From: Halobellus captivus
GTDB lineage: Archaea > Halobacteriota > Halobacteria > Halobacteriales > Haloferacaceae
Assembly (NCBI RefSeq): GCF_007655485.1
Contig: NZ_VJXQ01000001.1
Location: 190,633-254,632, forward strand
Direction of reading: 5' to 3'
DNA length: 64,000 nucleotides
Part shown: positions 50,708 to 59,606 of the stretch, piece after piece
Layout of the letters: every line of letters starts with the position of its first letter
How positions within the stretch are numbered: the stretch's first letter is position 1
The notes under the pieces: generated by a model
Database searches by the model: none
Told to the model about the DNA's origin: nothing
The model's input: only the letters and a program-made list of their open reading frames with translations
Translations under genes and position numbers: made by a program

Positions 50708-50777
50708 GCGGCCACACCCGCCGTGATCTGAAAGCGATCTCGCGTCGGGCCGCGGTTGCTCGGCACGCCGACGCGAG
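50708..50777 (+). ncRNA. Structured RNA element, copy A (undescribed family)
   Basis: Plus-strand copy. GCGGC-N7-GCCGT (50708-50724), then GATCTGAAAGCGAT, then a perfect 10-bp hairpin: CTCGCGTCGG (50739-50748), 19-nt loop with GCGGTTGCTCGGCACG (50749-50767), CCGACGCGAG (50768-50777). Against copy B, pair two changes from T-A to C-G (compensatory), and two other pairs change to G-U wobbles, so the fold is conserved while sequence varies. The loop is nearly invariant. No TPsiC, H/ACA or standard C/D boxes were seen, so the class is unknown. Confidence 0.62.
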
Positions 50778-50912
50778 GGCCTCCCCCAACGAGAGTACGT
50801 TTGCAAGCCACCACTCGTACGCCCGCACGGCTTCGAACTCAGTTGTAAACACTACTACCGTCCGCTGTGCCGACTGCTCGCCCCCCTAACCGGTCAGCCG
50901 ACTCGAATTCGG

Positions 50913-52277
50913 TCATTCGGTGCTGGCGTCCGGATCGAAGTCGTCTAGAGAGATCTGACCCCGTTCGGTGCGGGCTCGTGTGTCGGTGTCGCCGTCTCGT
51001 CGCACGCTCGCGCTTTCGGCCCTCGATTCGGATCCCCGCGAAGCAGCCGCGTCCGCGCTGTCCCACCCGTCGAGTCTGGCCTGTTCACCCGAGGCGAACG
51101 AGAGGTTCGAGACGCGAACGCCGAGCTTTCGAACCGCCACGTCGTCGAACTCCTCGAGGAGTTCGAGCGCCACCGACTCGACGAGGTCGGGGTCGTCGAC
51201 CGGGCCCGACAGCGACCGCTCTCGGGTGTTGATCTCGTAGGGCGGGACGACGGCCTTGATGCCGATCGTTCGATACGTCGCGTCTCGGTCCCGCGCGCGG
51301 GCGGCGACGTCGTCTGCGAGCGCAGCGAGCGTCTCCTGTTTCGCCCCACTATCCGCCGTCGCCTCCGCGAACGCCGACTCCCGTGAGAGGCTCTTCGGAC
51401 GACCCGTCGGCGTCACTTCGCGGTCGTCTGTCCCGCGAGCGCGCTCGTGCAACTCGACGCCTCGCGAACCGAACGTCGCTTGAAGGTCGGCCGGATCGGC
51501 GTCGGCGAGATCACCGGCGGTGTCGACGCCCATCTCCGAGAGTCGATCGACCGTCACCGGACCGACGCCGTGGATCGCGGCGACGGGAAGCGGTCTCAGG
51601 AACCCCCGTACGTCACCGGGTTCGACGACGACCAGCCCGTCGGGTTTGTCGTGATCGGACGCAATCTTCGCGGCGGACATATTCGGCGCGACGCCGACGC
51701 TGGCGGGGACGCCGACCTCGCGCGCGATCCGTTGTTTGACGTATCTGGCGTAGCCCTCCGCGAGCGTCCTGTCGTCGTCGGGGGTTCGCTGCCAGCCGGT
51801 GCGGTCGGTGACGTCCAGGTACGCTTCGTCGATGCTCACCTCGCGAACTACGTCAGCGCAGTCGTGCAGAATCTCCTTGACCGCCGACGCCACCGACCGG
51901 TAAAAGTCCAGGTCGACCGGCCGGTAGTGACCGACGTTCGTCGCCGTCGACGCGTCTGTCGCATCTGTCGCTGCCGATTCGCCTGTCCCGCCCGGCACAC
52001 CCGGCTCAGCGTCGTCGCGAGCACGGGGGAGTCGATCGAGCGCCTGTGAGATCGGTTGGGCGCTCTCGACGCCGTGTTCGCGTGCTTCGTAGCTGGCGGT
52101 CGCCACAGCCCCGAACGTCTCACCGTCCTCGTATCCCATCCCGACGACGACGGGTTCGCCGCGGAGCGCTGGCTCCCGGAGCCGTTCACACGAGGCGTAA
52201 AAACAGTCCATATCCACGTGGAGAACGATCCGCGAGGGCGTTCCCGTCTCGACGCCCGGAAGGGTTTCCTCGCTCAT
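50913..52277 (-). CDS. dinB: DNA polymerase IV (Y-family)
   Basis: A 454-residue translesion polymerase. The N-terminal palm reads HVDMDCFYASCERLREP, and EVSIDEAYLDVTDRTGW has the second catalytic acidic pair. GVAPNMSAAKIASD and the HhH-like GPVTVDRLSEMGV follow, then the little-finger domain. An insertion around residues 95-115 (SAATDATDASTATN) is acidic and low complexity. The C-terminus QISLDDF is a PCNA-binding PIP-like tail. It bypasses lesions such as oxidised bases. Confidence 0.94.
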   Translation of the reverse strand: MSEETLPGVETGTPSRIVLHVDMDCFYASCERLREPALRGEPVVVGMGYEDGETFGAVATASYEAREHGVESAQPISQALDRLPRARDDAEPGVPGGTGESAATDATDASTATNVGHYRPVDLDFYRSVASAVKEILHDCADVVREVSIDEAYLDVTDRTGWQRTPDDDRTLAEGYARYVKQRIAREVGVPASVGVAPNMSAAKIASDHDKPDGLVVVEPGDVRGFLRPLPVAAIHGVGPVTVDRLSEMGVDTAGDLADADPADLQATFGSRGVELHERARGTDDREVTPTGRPKSLSRESAFAEATADSGAKQETLAALADDVAARARDRDATYRTIGIKAVVPPYEINTRERSLSGPVDDPDLVESVALELLEEFDDVAVRKLGVRVSNLSFASGEQARLDGWDSADAAASRGSESRAESASVRRDGDTDTRARTERGQISLDDFDPDASTE

Positions 52278-52452
52278 CGTGATCTCGGATGTGGCGCGTC
52301 GATCGAACGGCGGGGTATCATCGCCGGGATATCATCGCCGCGGTTCGACTGTGCACCGATACGCGACCCTACGGAGAGGCATCACAATAGCGTTCCCAAA
52401 GCGGGCCGAAAGTGAAATTCCTCGACGGAACCGTCAGTGCTACTCCCGACCG

Positions 52453-52881
52453 TTATTTCAGCCGTTCCTGCAGGAATGACGGGTGCGCCGCGGTGATGCC
52501 GTCGATCTCCAGCAGCGTTTCGGCGATGACCTCGCCGAGGGCGTCGCCGTCGGAGGCGCGGACCTCCGCCATCAGCATGTGATCGCCCGAGGAGGTATAC
52601 AGCGATTCGACGGAGTCGAGCGCTTTGAGTTCGCGTGTTGCCTCGACGTATCGCTCGGAGGCGACGTCCAATCCGACGAGCGCGATCGACGTCTCCGAGA
52701 GCTTCTTCGGATCGACGTCCGCGGAGTACCCGACGATAACGCCCTCCTCTTCCATCTGGCGGATGTACTTTCGGACGGTCGGCTTCGAGACCTCCGCGCG
52801 TTTCGCGATCTCCGCGTACGACGCCTGAGCGTCTTCCTCGAGGACGTCGAGAATGCGGCCCTCCGTCGAGGTAGCTTCCAT
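52453..52881 (-). CDS. Lrp/AsnC family transcriptional regulator
   Basis: A 142-residue Lrp-type protein with an HTH (AEIAKRAEVSKPTVRKYIRQMEE) and a C-terminal RAM domain (SDGDALGEVIAETLLEIDG). ATG 52881 was chosen because the frame above it encodes no family sequence and TATA-like GGTATTTTTTC lies about 22-32 nt upstream. It follows porB by 142 nt on the same strand and is the natural candidate regulator of porBA or of its own promoter. Confidence 0.9.
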   Translation of the reverse strand: MEATSTEGRILDVLEEDAQASYAEIAKRAEVSKPTVRKYIRQMEEEGVIVGYSADVDPKKLSETSIALVGLDVASERYVEATRELKALDSVESLYTSSGDHMLMAEVRASDGDALGEVIAETLLEIDGITAAHPSFLQERLK

Positions 52882-53023
52882 AGCCGCTTCTTTCGCGTGG
52901 CAGAAAAAATACCTTCCGAATCCAAAAACCGAACTCACGACGACGAAACAACCTCTGAACGAGTGCGATCGCAGGGATTCAGCAGACCAACGGGTAGAAG
53001 TGGAGACGGATCCGCGAGCGCGC

Positions 53024-53959
53024 TTACTTGTGTTTGTCGAGGAACGTGTCGTAGACGCGCTCCCACTCGTAGCTGTCGTCGAAGTACCGCTCTGCGAGCG
53101 GTTCCTCCGGAATCTCGCCGATCTGTCGCTTCTCCTGCTGGTAGGACGGGCGGTCGTCGACGTAGTAGCGGCCGGTGAGGACGGTCCCCTCGTTGAGGAC
53201 GTTCTCCGTCTCGAACATCATTTCGGACGCCTCGGACCGGTTCGTGTTGTCGAATTCGTAGTCCTCGGACTCGTTGACGTCGATGTAGGGGACGTACTGC
53301 TTCGCGTCCTTGTTCCAGGTCGGACACTGCGTGAGGAAGTCGATGTGGGAGAACCCGTCGTGTTCGACGGCCTCGACGATGATGTCTTTCGCCTGGTTGG
53401 GGTTGACAGCGGCGGTCCGGGCGATGTAGGACGCGCCAGCGTTCAGCGACATCGACAGCGGGCGGATCGGGTCCTTCGCGGAGCCGTGCGGTTGGGTCTT
53501 CGACTTGTGACCCTTCGGCGACGTCGGCGACGTCTGGCCCTTCGTCAGCCCGAAGATCTCGTTGTTGAACACGATGTACGTGATGTCGTGGTTCTCGCGG
53601 GCCGAGTGCATGAAGTGGTTGCCGCCGATCCCGTAGCCGTCGCCGTCGCCACCGGCGGCGATGACGGTCAGGCCGGGGTTGGCCAGTTTGGCCGCCCGAG
53701 CGATCGGGAGCGATCGCCCGTGGATCGTGTGGAAGCCGTAGCTGTCGAAGTAACTGTTCAGTTTGCCCGAGCAGCCGATGCCGGTACAGACCAGCATCTC
53801 CTCGGGGGAGAGGCCCAGTTCGGCGGCGGCTCCTTTCAGGGCCTTCAGGACCCCGAAGTCGCCGCAACCGGGGCACCACGTGGGCTGTGGTTCGACGCCG
53901 GGCGTGTACTCGTTACGGTCGTGTTCGGCGTGTTCGCCGATTGCACTGAATGCGCTCAT
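53024..53959 (-). CDS. porB: 2-oxoacid:ferredoxin oxidoreductase, beta subunit
   Basis: A 311-residue TPP-binding beta subunit of the pyruvate (or 2-oxoglutarate) ferredoxin oxidoreductase. TWCPGCGDFG and VCTGIGCSGKL ligate the [4Fe-4S] cluster (Cys residues), and GGDGDGYGIGGNH is the TPP/Mg GDG motif. Halobacterial PorB is about this length (312). It makes acetyl-CoA and reduced ferredoxin. It begins 2 nt after porA ends. Confidence 0.9.
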   Translation of the reverse strand: MSAFSAIGEHAEHDRNEYTPGVEPQPTWCPGCGDFGVLKALKGAAAELGLSPEEMLVCTGIGCSGKLNSYFDSYGFHTIHGRSLPIARAAKLANPGLTVIAAGGDGDGYGIGGNHFMHSARENHDITYIVFNNEIFGLTKGQTSPTSPKGHKSKTQPHGSAKDPIRPLSMSLNAGASYIARTAAVNPNQAKDIIVEAVEHDGFSHIDFLTQCPTWNKDAKQYVPYIDVNESEDYEFDNTNRSEASEMMFETENVLNEGTVLTGRYYVDDRPSYQQEKRQIGEIPEEPLAERYFDDSYEWERVYDTFLDKHK

Positions 53960-53961
53960 AC

Positions 53962-55857
53962 TTAATCACTCGCTGCGGGAACGAACTTGGTCTCGTGGCC
54001 GGGCAGCGTGCCGTCCTCGACGATACTGGTGACGAACCCGTCGACGATTTCATCGGGCTCGAAGGGGTTACCGTTGTACTTGAGGAGACTCGAGAGCTTC
54101 TCGCCGAAGCGACCGAGCTCCTTCTGCGTCAGGCCCCGGAACTGCGCCGACGCGTTCATCTCGATGACGAGCACCTCGTCGACGCTCTGGACGAACTCCG
54201 TGACCTCCTCGACCGGATAGGGGGCCATCTCGGAGACGCCGAGCATCTTCACCGAGTGGTCCCGGTCGTTGAGGCGGTCGACCGCCTCTTCGACGGTTCC
54301 CTGCTGGGAACCGAACGTCAGGATGCCGAATTCGGCGTCCTCTGGCCCGTAGTGGGTGTTCGTGTCCTCGTCGTTGTCGAGGTCGGCGCGGATGGCCTCC
54401 ATTTTCTCCATCCGGCGGTTGACCTGATTGATGCGGTTATCCGGATCCTCAGAGATGTGCCCGGCGGGCATGTGCTCGTTGCCGGTCGCCAGGTAGCGAC
54501 CGCCCTTTTGGCCGGGGACCGACCGCGGGCTCACGCCGTTTTCGCCCTCGTGTTGGAAGCGATTGTACTTCCCGGAGGGGTCGTGCGGCGCGTCTTCGAG
54601 TTCGGCCTCGGTGATGACCGATCCGATGTCCGGATTCGGTTCCTCATCGAAGACGCTGGCGGGAACGTTTCGGAGTTCGCCGCCGTTCTTCTGGTCGTAG
54701 AGGACGATCGCCGGAATCTGGTACTCGTAGGCGATCTGGAACGCCCGCCGCGTCTGCTTGTACGCCTCCTCGGCGTCCGAGGGAGCGAAGACGACGCGGT
54801 GGGAGTCACCCTGCGACGTGTAGAGGACGTGTTCGAGGTCGGCCTGTTCGGGCTTCGTCGGCATCCCGGTCGACGGACCGGCGCGCATCGCCTCGACGAG
54901 GACGACCGGCGTCTCGGTCATCTCCGCGAGTCCGAGCGGCTCCGACATCAGCGCGAAGCCGCCGCCGGAGGAGCCGGACATCGCCTTCACGCCCGCGTGG
55001 GAGGCACCGACCGCCAGCGCCGCCGCGGCGATCTCGTCTTCGACCTGTTCGGAGATCCCGCCGACCTCCGGGAGGTTCTGCGACATAATCGTGAAGACCT
55101 CCGTCCACGGCGTCATCGGATAGCCCGCGATGAAACGGCAGCCCTCGTCGAGCGCGCCGTAGGCGATGGCGTCGGAGCCCGAAATGAGCACCTGTTCTTC
55201 GTCGTGTTCGCCCTCCGGGACCGACACGTCGGGTGCGTCGGCGTCGAACTCCTCGCGGACGGTGTCGTACGCGTCGTCGAAGACCGACATATTCGGCTCG
55301 AAGACCTTCTCGGACATCGTGTCCTCCATCAGGCTCTTGATGACCTGGGGTTCGATGCCCGCGATGGCGCAGGTGACCGCGACACCGGCTGTGTTGCGCA
55401 TCACTTCGCGGCCGTGTTCGCGAGCGATCGTCCGGAGGTCGATGTCGTAGACGTGCCAGCCGTTCTCCTCGACGCGTTCGTCGAAGTCGGGGATGTCGTC
55501 GGTGTCGAGCAGGCCGGAGTCGTAGACGATGACGCCGCCCTCGGCGAGTTCGTCCAGGTTCTCCGAGAGGGGTTTGACCTCCTCGTTCCCGTAGTATGCG
55601 TTCTCCTGTGGGTTCCGTGCGAAGGAGTCACCGAGCGCGAGCAGGAAGTTGTACCCGTCGCCACGCGACTTTACCGGGTCCGCCGACACGCGGACCTCCG
55701 TGTAGGTGTGACCACCACGGATGCGCGACGGATAGTGACGATGCGTGAATACGTGCAGACCCGCTCGCATCAGGGCCTTCGCGAAATTCTGGCTCGTCGA
55801 GGCGATCCCGTCTCCGGAACCACCCGCGATTCGCCAGATGAGTTCGTCGTCAGTCAT
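53962..55857 (-). CDS. porA: 2-oxoacid:ferredoxin oxidoreductase, alpha subunit (gamma-alpha fusion)
   Basis: A 631-residue subunit. The N-terminal gamma domain starts LIWRIAGGSGDGIASTSQNFAKALM and is followed by THRHYPSRIRGGHTYTEVR; the pyrimidine-binding alpha domain begins near residue 210 with GSDAIAYGALDEGCRF. The ATG at 55857 is preferred; a GTG at 55869 is possible. Substrate (pyruvate or 2-oxoglutarate) is judged from length and from the 311-residue beta partner, so Por is likely but not certain. Confidence 0.88.
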   Translation of the reverse strand: MTDDELIWRIAGGSGDGIASTSQNFAKALMRAGLHVFTHRHYPSRIRGGHTYTEVRVSADPVKSRGDGYNFLLALGDSFARNPQENAYYGNEEVKPLSENLDELAEGGVIVYDSGLLDTDDIPDFDERVEENGWHVYDIDLRTIAREHGREVMRNTAGVAVTCAIAGIEPQVIKSLMEDTMSEKVFEPNMSVFDDAYDTVREEFDADAPDVSVPEGEHDEEQVLISGSDAIAYGALDEGCRFIAGYPMTPWTEVFTIMSQNLPEVGGISEQVEDEIAAAALAVGASHAGVKAMSGSSGGGFALMSEPLGLAEMTETPVVLVEAMRAGPSTGMPTKPEQADLEHVLYTSQGDSHRVVFAPSDAEEAYKQTRRAFQIAYEYQIPAIVLYDQKNGGELRNVPASVFDEEPNPDIGSVITEAELEDAPHDPSGKYNRFQHEGENGVSPRSVPGQKGGRYLATGNEHMPAGHISEDPDNRINQVNRRMEKMEAIRADLDNDEDTNTHYGPEDAEFGILTFGSQQGTVEEAVDRLNDRDHSVKMLGVSEMAPYPVEEVTEFVQSVDEVLVIEMNASAQFRGLTQKELGRFGEKLSSLLKYNGNPFEPDEIVDGFVTSIVEDGTLPGHETKFVPAASD

Positions 55858-55887
55858 ATCTGAGCTCACGGCCCGAGTGGGCCACTA

Positions 55888-55901
55888 CCGAAAACTTTCG
55901 G
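55888..55901. promoter_or_regulatory. Palindrome upstream of porA
   Basis: CCGAAA-AC-TTTCGG is a perfect inverted repeat with 6-bp arms, 31-44 nt upstream of the ATG at 55857. It would overlap the promoter and could bind the downstream Lrp protein (inference). Confidence 0.45.
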
Positions 55902-56096
55902 AAGGAGTCGATTAAAGCCTTTGCTATAAGTTACCAAGGAAAGATGATGAAGTTCCTATTATGCGTCCGTAATACATAGTATCTGCTAAATATACTGCCT
56001 AAATCGAATATTAATTTCTAAATAGTTGTAATACTTCAATCGATTGTCGCCCCAATTGATTGTACCATCATAACCGTATCGGCCGGACATCGACAT

Positions 56097-56121
56097 CCCT
56101 CCGCGCATATCGGAGGGTTTT
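56097..56121 (+). terminator. Hairpin followed by T-run
   Basis: CCCTCCG (56097-56103), a 7-nt loop and CGGAGGG (56111-56117), then TTTT. It looks like an intrinsic terminator for a plus-strand transcript, yet no plus-strand gene precedes it. On the minus strand it would follow aroC's upstream region. It could end a small RNA or be coincidental. Confidence 0.4.
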
Positions 56122-56224
56122 GGAATTCGTCCGATATAACCGCAAAAATCGCTACATAGCTCGTCCAGCGCGACCGACTCCTGCTTGTGCTGCAGCCGAC
56201 TCGCTTGTCGATCTAGCCGATTCG

Positions 56225-57376
56225 TTATTTGTTCTGGGGGCTGGAAGGGTGGTAGTCCGTGTCGTATTCGCCCGGTTGATCGTCCAATCGATCGGGGTTG
56301 ATCCGACCGCCCAGGAGCATGAAGTCGAGAATCGTAAGATTCAGCATCGCTTCGACGACGGGAACCGCACGGGGCGGCAGCACTGGGTCGTGACGACCGA
56401 CCACTTGGATTTCCTTCTCTTCGCCGGTCTCCCAGTCGACCGTCTTCTGCTTTTTCGGGATCGACGTCGGCGCGTGCCACGTAATCTCTCCGTAGATCGG
56501 TTCGCCGGTCGTGATGCCGCCCTGCAGGCCGCCGTGTTTGTTGCCCTCGGGAACCGGATCGCCGTCGGAACTGAACTCCCAGTCCTCGTTTCTGTCCTTG
56601 CCGGTCCACTCGCGGGCTTCGCGACCCAGTCCGAACTCGAAGGCCGTCGTCGCCGGAATCGACATCATCGCCTGACCGAGCCGCGAGGGGAACGCGTCGA
56701 ATCGCGGCGCGCCCAACCCGCGGGGGACGCCCTGCGCCTCGAAGTAGATCGAACCGCCGATGGAGTCGCCCTGCTCTTGGTACTCGTCGATCAGTTCGCG
56801 CATCTCCTCGGCAGTGTCGGGATCCGCACACCGCACCGGGTTCTCCTCCGTGTTTTCGAGCATCTGCTCGAAGGAGACTTCCGGCGCTTCGATGTCCCCG
56901 ATCTGGTTCACGTGCGCTTTCACCCGGACGTCGCGCGTTTCGAGGACCTTTTTCGCGATCGCGCCCGCGGCGACCCAGTTCACCGTCTCGCGCGCGGAGG
57001 ACCGCCCGCCGCCGCCCCAGTTGCGCGTCCCGAACTTCGCCGAGTACGTGAAGTCGCCGTGACTCGGGCGCGGGGCCGTCACGTACGGCTCGTACTTTCC
57101 GGAGCGCGCGTCCTTGTTCTCGATGACCATTCCGATCGGCGTCCCCGTCGTGTAGCCGTCTTGGACCCCGGAGTTGATCGATACGGCGTCGGGTTCGCCC
57201 CTCGACGTCGTGATCATCGACTGTCCCGGCTTTCGTCTGTCCAGTTCCGCCTGGACGTCGTCCTCGTCGAGTTCGAGTCCGGCCGGACAGCCCGAGACCG
57301 TCACGCCCATCGCGTCGCCGTGGCTCTCGCCGTAGGTGGTGACCTGGAAGAGCCGACCGAATCGGTTCCCGTTCAT
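56225..57376 (-). CDS. aroC: Chorismate synthase
   Basis: A 383-residue FMN-dependent enzyme converting EPSP to chorismate. The signature GESHGDAMG at the N-terminus, RKPGQSMITTSRGEPD, and HGDFTYSAKFGTRNWGGGGRSSARET are all conserved. The C-terminal GRHDPVLPPRAVPVVEAM is present. It is on the same strand as aroA, 840 nt away with a plus-strand gene in between. Confidence 0.96.
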   Translation of the reverse strand: MNGNRFGRLFQVTTYGESHGDAMGVTVSGCPAGLELDEDDVQAELDRRKPGQSMITTSRGEPDAVSINSGVQDGYTTGTPIGMVIENKDARSGKYEPYVTAPRPSHGDFTYSAKFGTRNWGGGGRSSARETVNWVAAGAIAKKVLETRDVRVKAHVNQIGDIEAPEVSFEQMLENTEENPVRCADPDTAEEMRELIDEYQEQGDSIGGSIYFEAQGVPRGLGAPRFDAFPSRLGQAMMSIPATTAFEFGLGREAREWTGKDRNEDWEFSSDGDPVPEGNKHGGLQGGITTGEPIYGEITWHAPTSIPKKQKTVDWETGEEKEIQVVGRHDPVLPPRAVPVVEAMLNLTILDFMLLGGRINPDRLDDQPGEYDTDYHPSSPQNK

Positions 57377-57594
57377 TACCTCGCCGTCGTGGTTCCGGGC
57401 ATATATACGTTGCAGAAACGCGCAATCGAAGGGCTCGGCGCGGGAACGACTCTTCCGCTCCGCTATGGGCCACAGAAGTTCCGATCCCCCGCCGATCGGA
57501 GGGGTGTCAGCTATCCTCGATCGCAGGAACGACTTTCCCCACGTGCGACGTAGTTCTATGCCCGGTTCGCTCGGAATTGCCGCCCCGGGGCATT

Positions 57595-58059
57595 ATGGAA
57601 CACATCGAGTTCGCGTACACCTGCGGGATGGACGACGAAACGGTTCGGGAGCGGCTCGAAACGACCGAGACGGGCGTGTTGGCGCTCTCGAAAGGGAACG
57701 ACAGCTACGCCATCCCACTGGCGCACTACTACGACGGCGAGGCGCTCTACTTCCGACTCGGCGTGACGGAGGAGAGCAGAAAGCGGGCGTTTCTGGACGC
57801 GACGGAGACGGCCACATTCGTCCTCTACGATACCGAACCCACCGCGGATCCGCAAGAGATCGACTCGTGGAGCATCATCATCGACGGCGGACTCAGCGAG
57901 ATACCGAACGCGGAACACGACCGATTCGACACCGCCGAGATCAACCGTCAGTTCTCGCCGATCCGCGTCTTCGGCGAGGAGATCGACGAGATCGAGATCC
58001 GCATCTTCGAACTCGAAATCGAATCGATCGCGGGCCGAGAGACCGCTAACTCGCCGTGA
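57595..58059 (+). CDS. Pyridoxamine 5'-phosphate oxidase-like (flavin reductase-like) protein
   Basis: A 154-residue split-barrel protein of the PNPOx/FMN-binding superfamily, with FAYTCGMDDETVRERLETTETGVLALSKGNDSYAIPLAHYY-type start typical of haloarchaeal HugZ/Pdx-like proteins. It probably binds FMN or F420. The ATG at 57595 lies between aroC and aroA but is transcribed in the opposite direction, so it is not part of the pathway operon. Function undefined. Confidence 0.82.
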   Translation: MEHIEFAYTCGMDDETVRERLETTETGVLALSKGNDSYAIPLAHYYDGEALYFRLGVTEESRKRAFLDATETATFVLYDTEPTADPQEIDSWSIIIDGGLSEIPNAEHDRFDTAEINRQFSPIRVFGEEIDEIEIRIFELEIESIAGRETANSP

Positions 58060-58215
58060 CGTGGCTGGGCGCACCATCGTTCCGCGCCCGCGCCCGGCCG
58101 TCGCGGTCGCACGCGTCGCCCTGATGACGTCGAGTGCCGGGACGGCGACGTCGAATACCTGGATAGTGCCGTCAAGCGCCCGACCCAGTTGTCGGTGCCG
58201 ACACCCTTGCCCGAA

Positions 58216-59517
58216 TCACTCGCTCCGCTCGACGTCAACGCCGAGAGAGGCCATCCGCTCGAAGAAGTCCGGGAACGACACGTCGACGTGCTCGCCGCCC
58301 CGGATCGTCGTCTCGCCGTCGGCGACGAGTCCCGCGACCGCGAGCGACATCACGATTCGGTGGTCGGCGCGGCCGTCGACGCGCGCGCCGACGAGGTCGC
58401 TCTCGCCGCCGTGGATCGTCAGCCGATCCCGCTCCTCGGTCACCGACGCGCCCATCGTTTCGAGTTCCTCGGCCATCGCGCGCACGCGATCGGTCTCCTT
58501 GTATCGGACGTGCTCGCAGTTCTCGATCACAGTGTCGCCGTCGGCGATCGCACCGAGCGCGGCGATCGTCGGGAGCAGATCGGGCGTGTCGCCGACGTCG
58601 ACGGTCGTCCCCGACAACGTCCCCGATTCGACCGTGATCTCGCCCGCCTCCCGGTCCCAATCGATCGACGCGCCCATCGATTCGAGGATACCAACGATCG
58701 CGCTGTCGCCCTGGGCGCTCGGCCGCGCGCCCTCGACGACGACGGTCTCTCCCTCCGCGGCGGCGACCGCGCCCGCGGCGAGCAGGTACGACATCGACGA
58801 GAAGTCGCCGGGGACAGCGTACTCGCCGCCCGTCGGGTCGTACGACTGCCCGCCCGGGACCGAAAAACCCGCGTCCGTCCGTTCGACCTCCACGCCGAAG
58901 TCACGGAGGACTTCCAGCGTGATGTCGACGTACGGCGCGGACTTGAGTTCGGTCTCCAGTTCGATGTCGATCCCCTCGTCGGTCACCGCCCCGGCCATCA
59001 GGAGCGCGGTGATGTACTGCGAGGAGACGTCGCCGGGGATCGACACGCCGCCGCCGGGCGTGTCGCCGCCGACGACGAGCGGCGCTTGGCCGTTGCCTCG
59101 CGTCGATTCGGCGCGTCCCCCGAGCTGCTGAATCGCGTCGAGAAGCGGCCCCTGCGGGCGCGAGCGCAGCGAGTCGTCGCCGGTGAAGACGCAGAGGCCG
59201 TCGGCGAGCGCGCCGCAGGCGGTGACGAGCCGGGTCGTCGTCCCCGAGTTCGCGCAGTCGACCACGTCGTCGGGGACGTCCGGACGACCGCCGAACCCGG
59301 AGACGTCGATTCGGGAGTCGTCGTCGGCCCGCTCGACCGCTCCGCCGAAGGCCTCAACGGCCCGTATCGTCGCGCGGGTGTCCGCGCTCACGAGCGGGTC
59401 GGTGACGACGGCGTCGTGGCCGTAGCCTGCCGCGAGGATCGCGCGGTGCGTGTAGCTCTTCGACGGCGGCGCGCGCACGCGCCCTGCGACGCGCGACTGC
59501 GAGATGATGACGTCCAT
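58216..59517 (-). CDS. aroA: 3-phosphoshikimate 1-carboxyvinyltransferase (EPSP synthase)
   Basis: A 433-residue inside-out alpha/beta-barrel enzyme. [19 protein letters not shown], the [12 protein letters not shown] region, [11 protein letters not shown] and [14 protein letters not shown] support class I EPSP synthase. Active-site DYSSMS-like [13 protein letters not shown] and [13 protein letters not shown] are conserved. It forms EPSP, the substrate for the AroC encoded nearby. Confidence 0.94.
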   Translation of the reverse strand: MDVIISQSRVAGRVRAPPSKSYTHRAILAAGYGHDAVVTDPLVSADTRATIRAVEAFGGAVERADDDSRIDVSGFGGRPDVPDDVVDCANSGTTTRLVTACGALADGLCVFTGDDSLRSRPQGPLLDAIQQLGGRAESTRGNGQAPLVVGGDTPGGGVSIPGDVSSQYITALLMAGAVTDEGIDIELETELKSAPYVDITLEVLRDFGVEVERTDAGFSVPGGQSYDPTGGEYAVPGDFSSMSYLLAAGAVAAAEGETVVVEGARPSAQGDSAIVGILESMGASIDWDREAGEITVESGTLSGTTVDVGDTPDLLPTIAALGAIADGDTVIENCEHVRYKETDRVRAMAEELETMGASVTEERDRLTIHGGESDLVGARVDGRADHRIVMSLAVAGLVADGETTIRGGEHVDVSFPDFFERMASLGVDVERSE

Positions 59518-59606
59518 ACGGGTCGTAGGCGGCGGGGACGGTATGATACTTGCTGTCTGCGGGGCCGCTCGAATCGCTATTGCTGTCTGTGGGACCGTCC
59601 GAACCG

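Larger units (their letters stand above)
50563..50912. other. Gene-free region carrying RNA copy A
   Basis: 350 nt between herA-like and dinB genes. It holds the TATA box TTTATATA (50693-50700) and the RNA element at 50708-50777. No ORF in either direction has good codon use; the frames over the RNA element differ from copy B mostly at first and second codon positions. Confidence 0.55.
55858..56224. other. AT-rich gene-free region between porA and aroC
   Basis: About 370 nt, with its lowest GC at 55915-56060. It holds the porA promoter, the palindrome at 55888-55901 and a terminator-like hairpin at 56097-56121. Short ORFs exist in both directions but none has family or codon support. Confidence 0.5.

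Noticed and set aside
50635..50889. 84-codon plus-strand ORF over RNA copy A, similar to a minus-strand ORF over copy B
   Set aside because: Protein similarity follows from nucleotide similarity; differences fall mainly at first and second codon positions and the hairpin is conserved, so RNA is the better reading.
53950..55863. 637-codon plus-strand ORF opposite porA, and 52853-53965 opposite porB
   Set aside because: Mirror-frame ORFs rich in Val, Asp and Arg; the minus strand holds conserved porA/porB.
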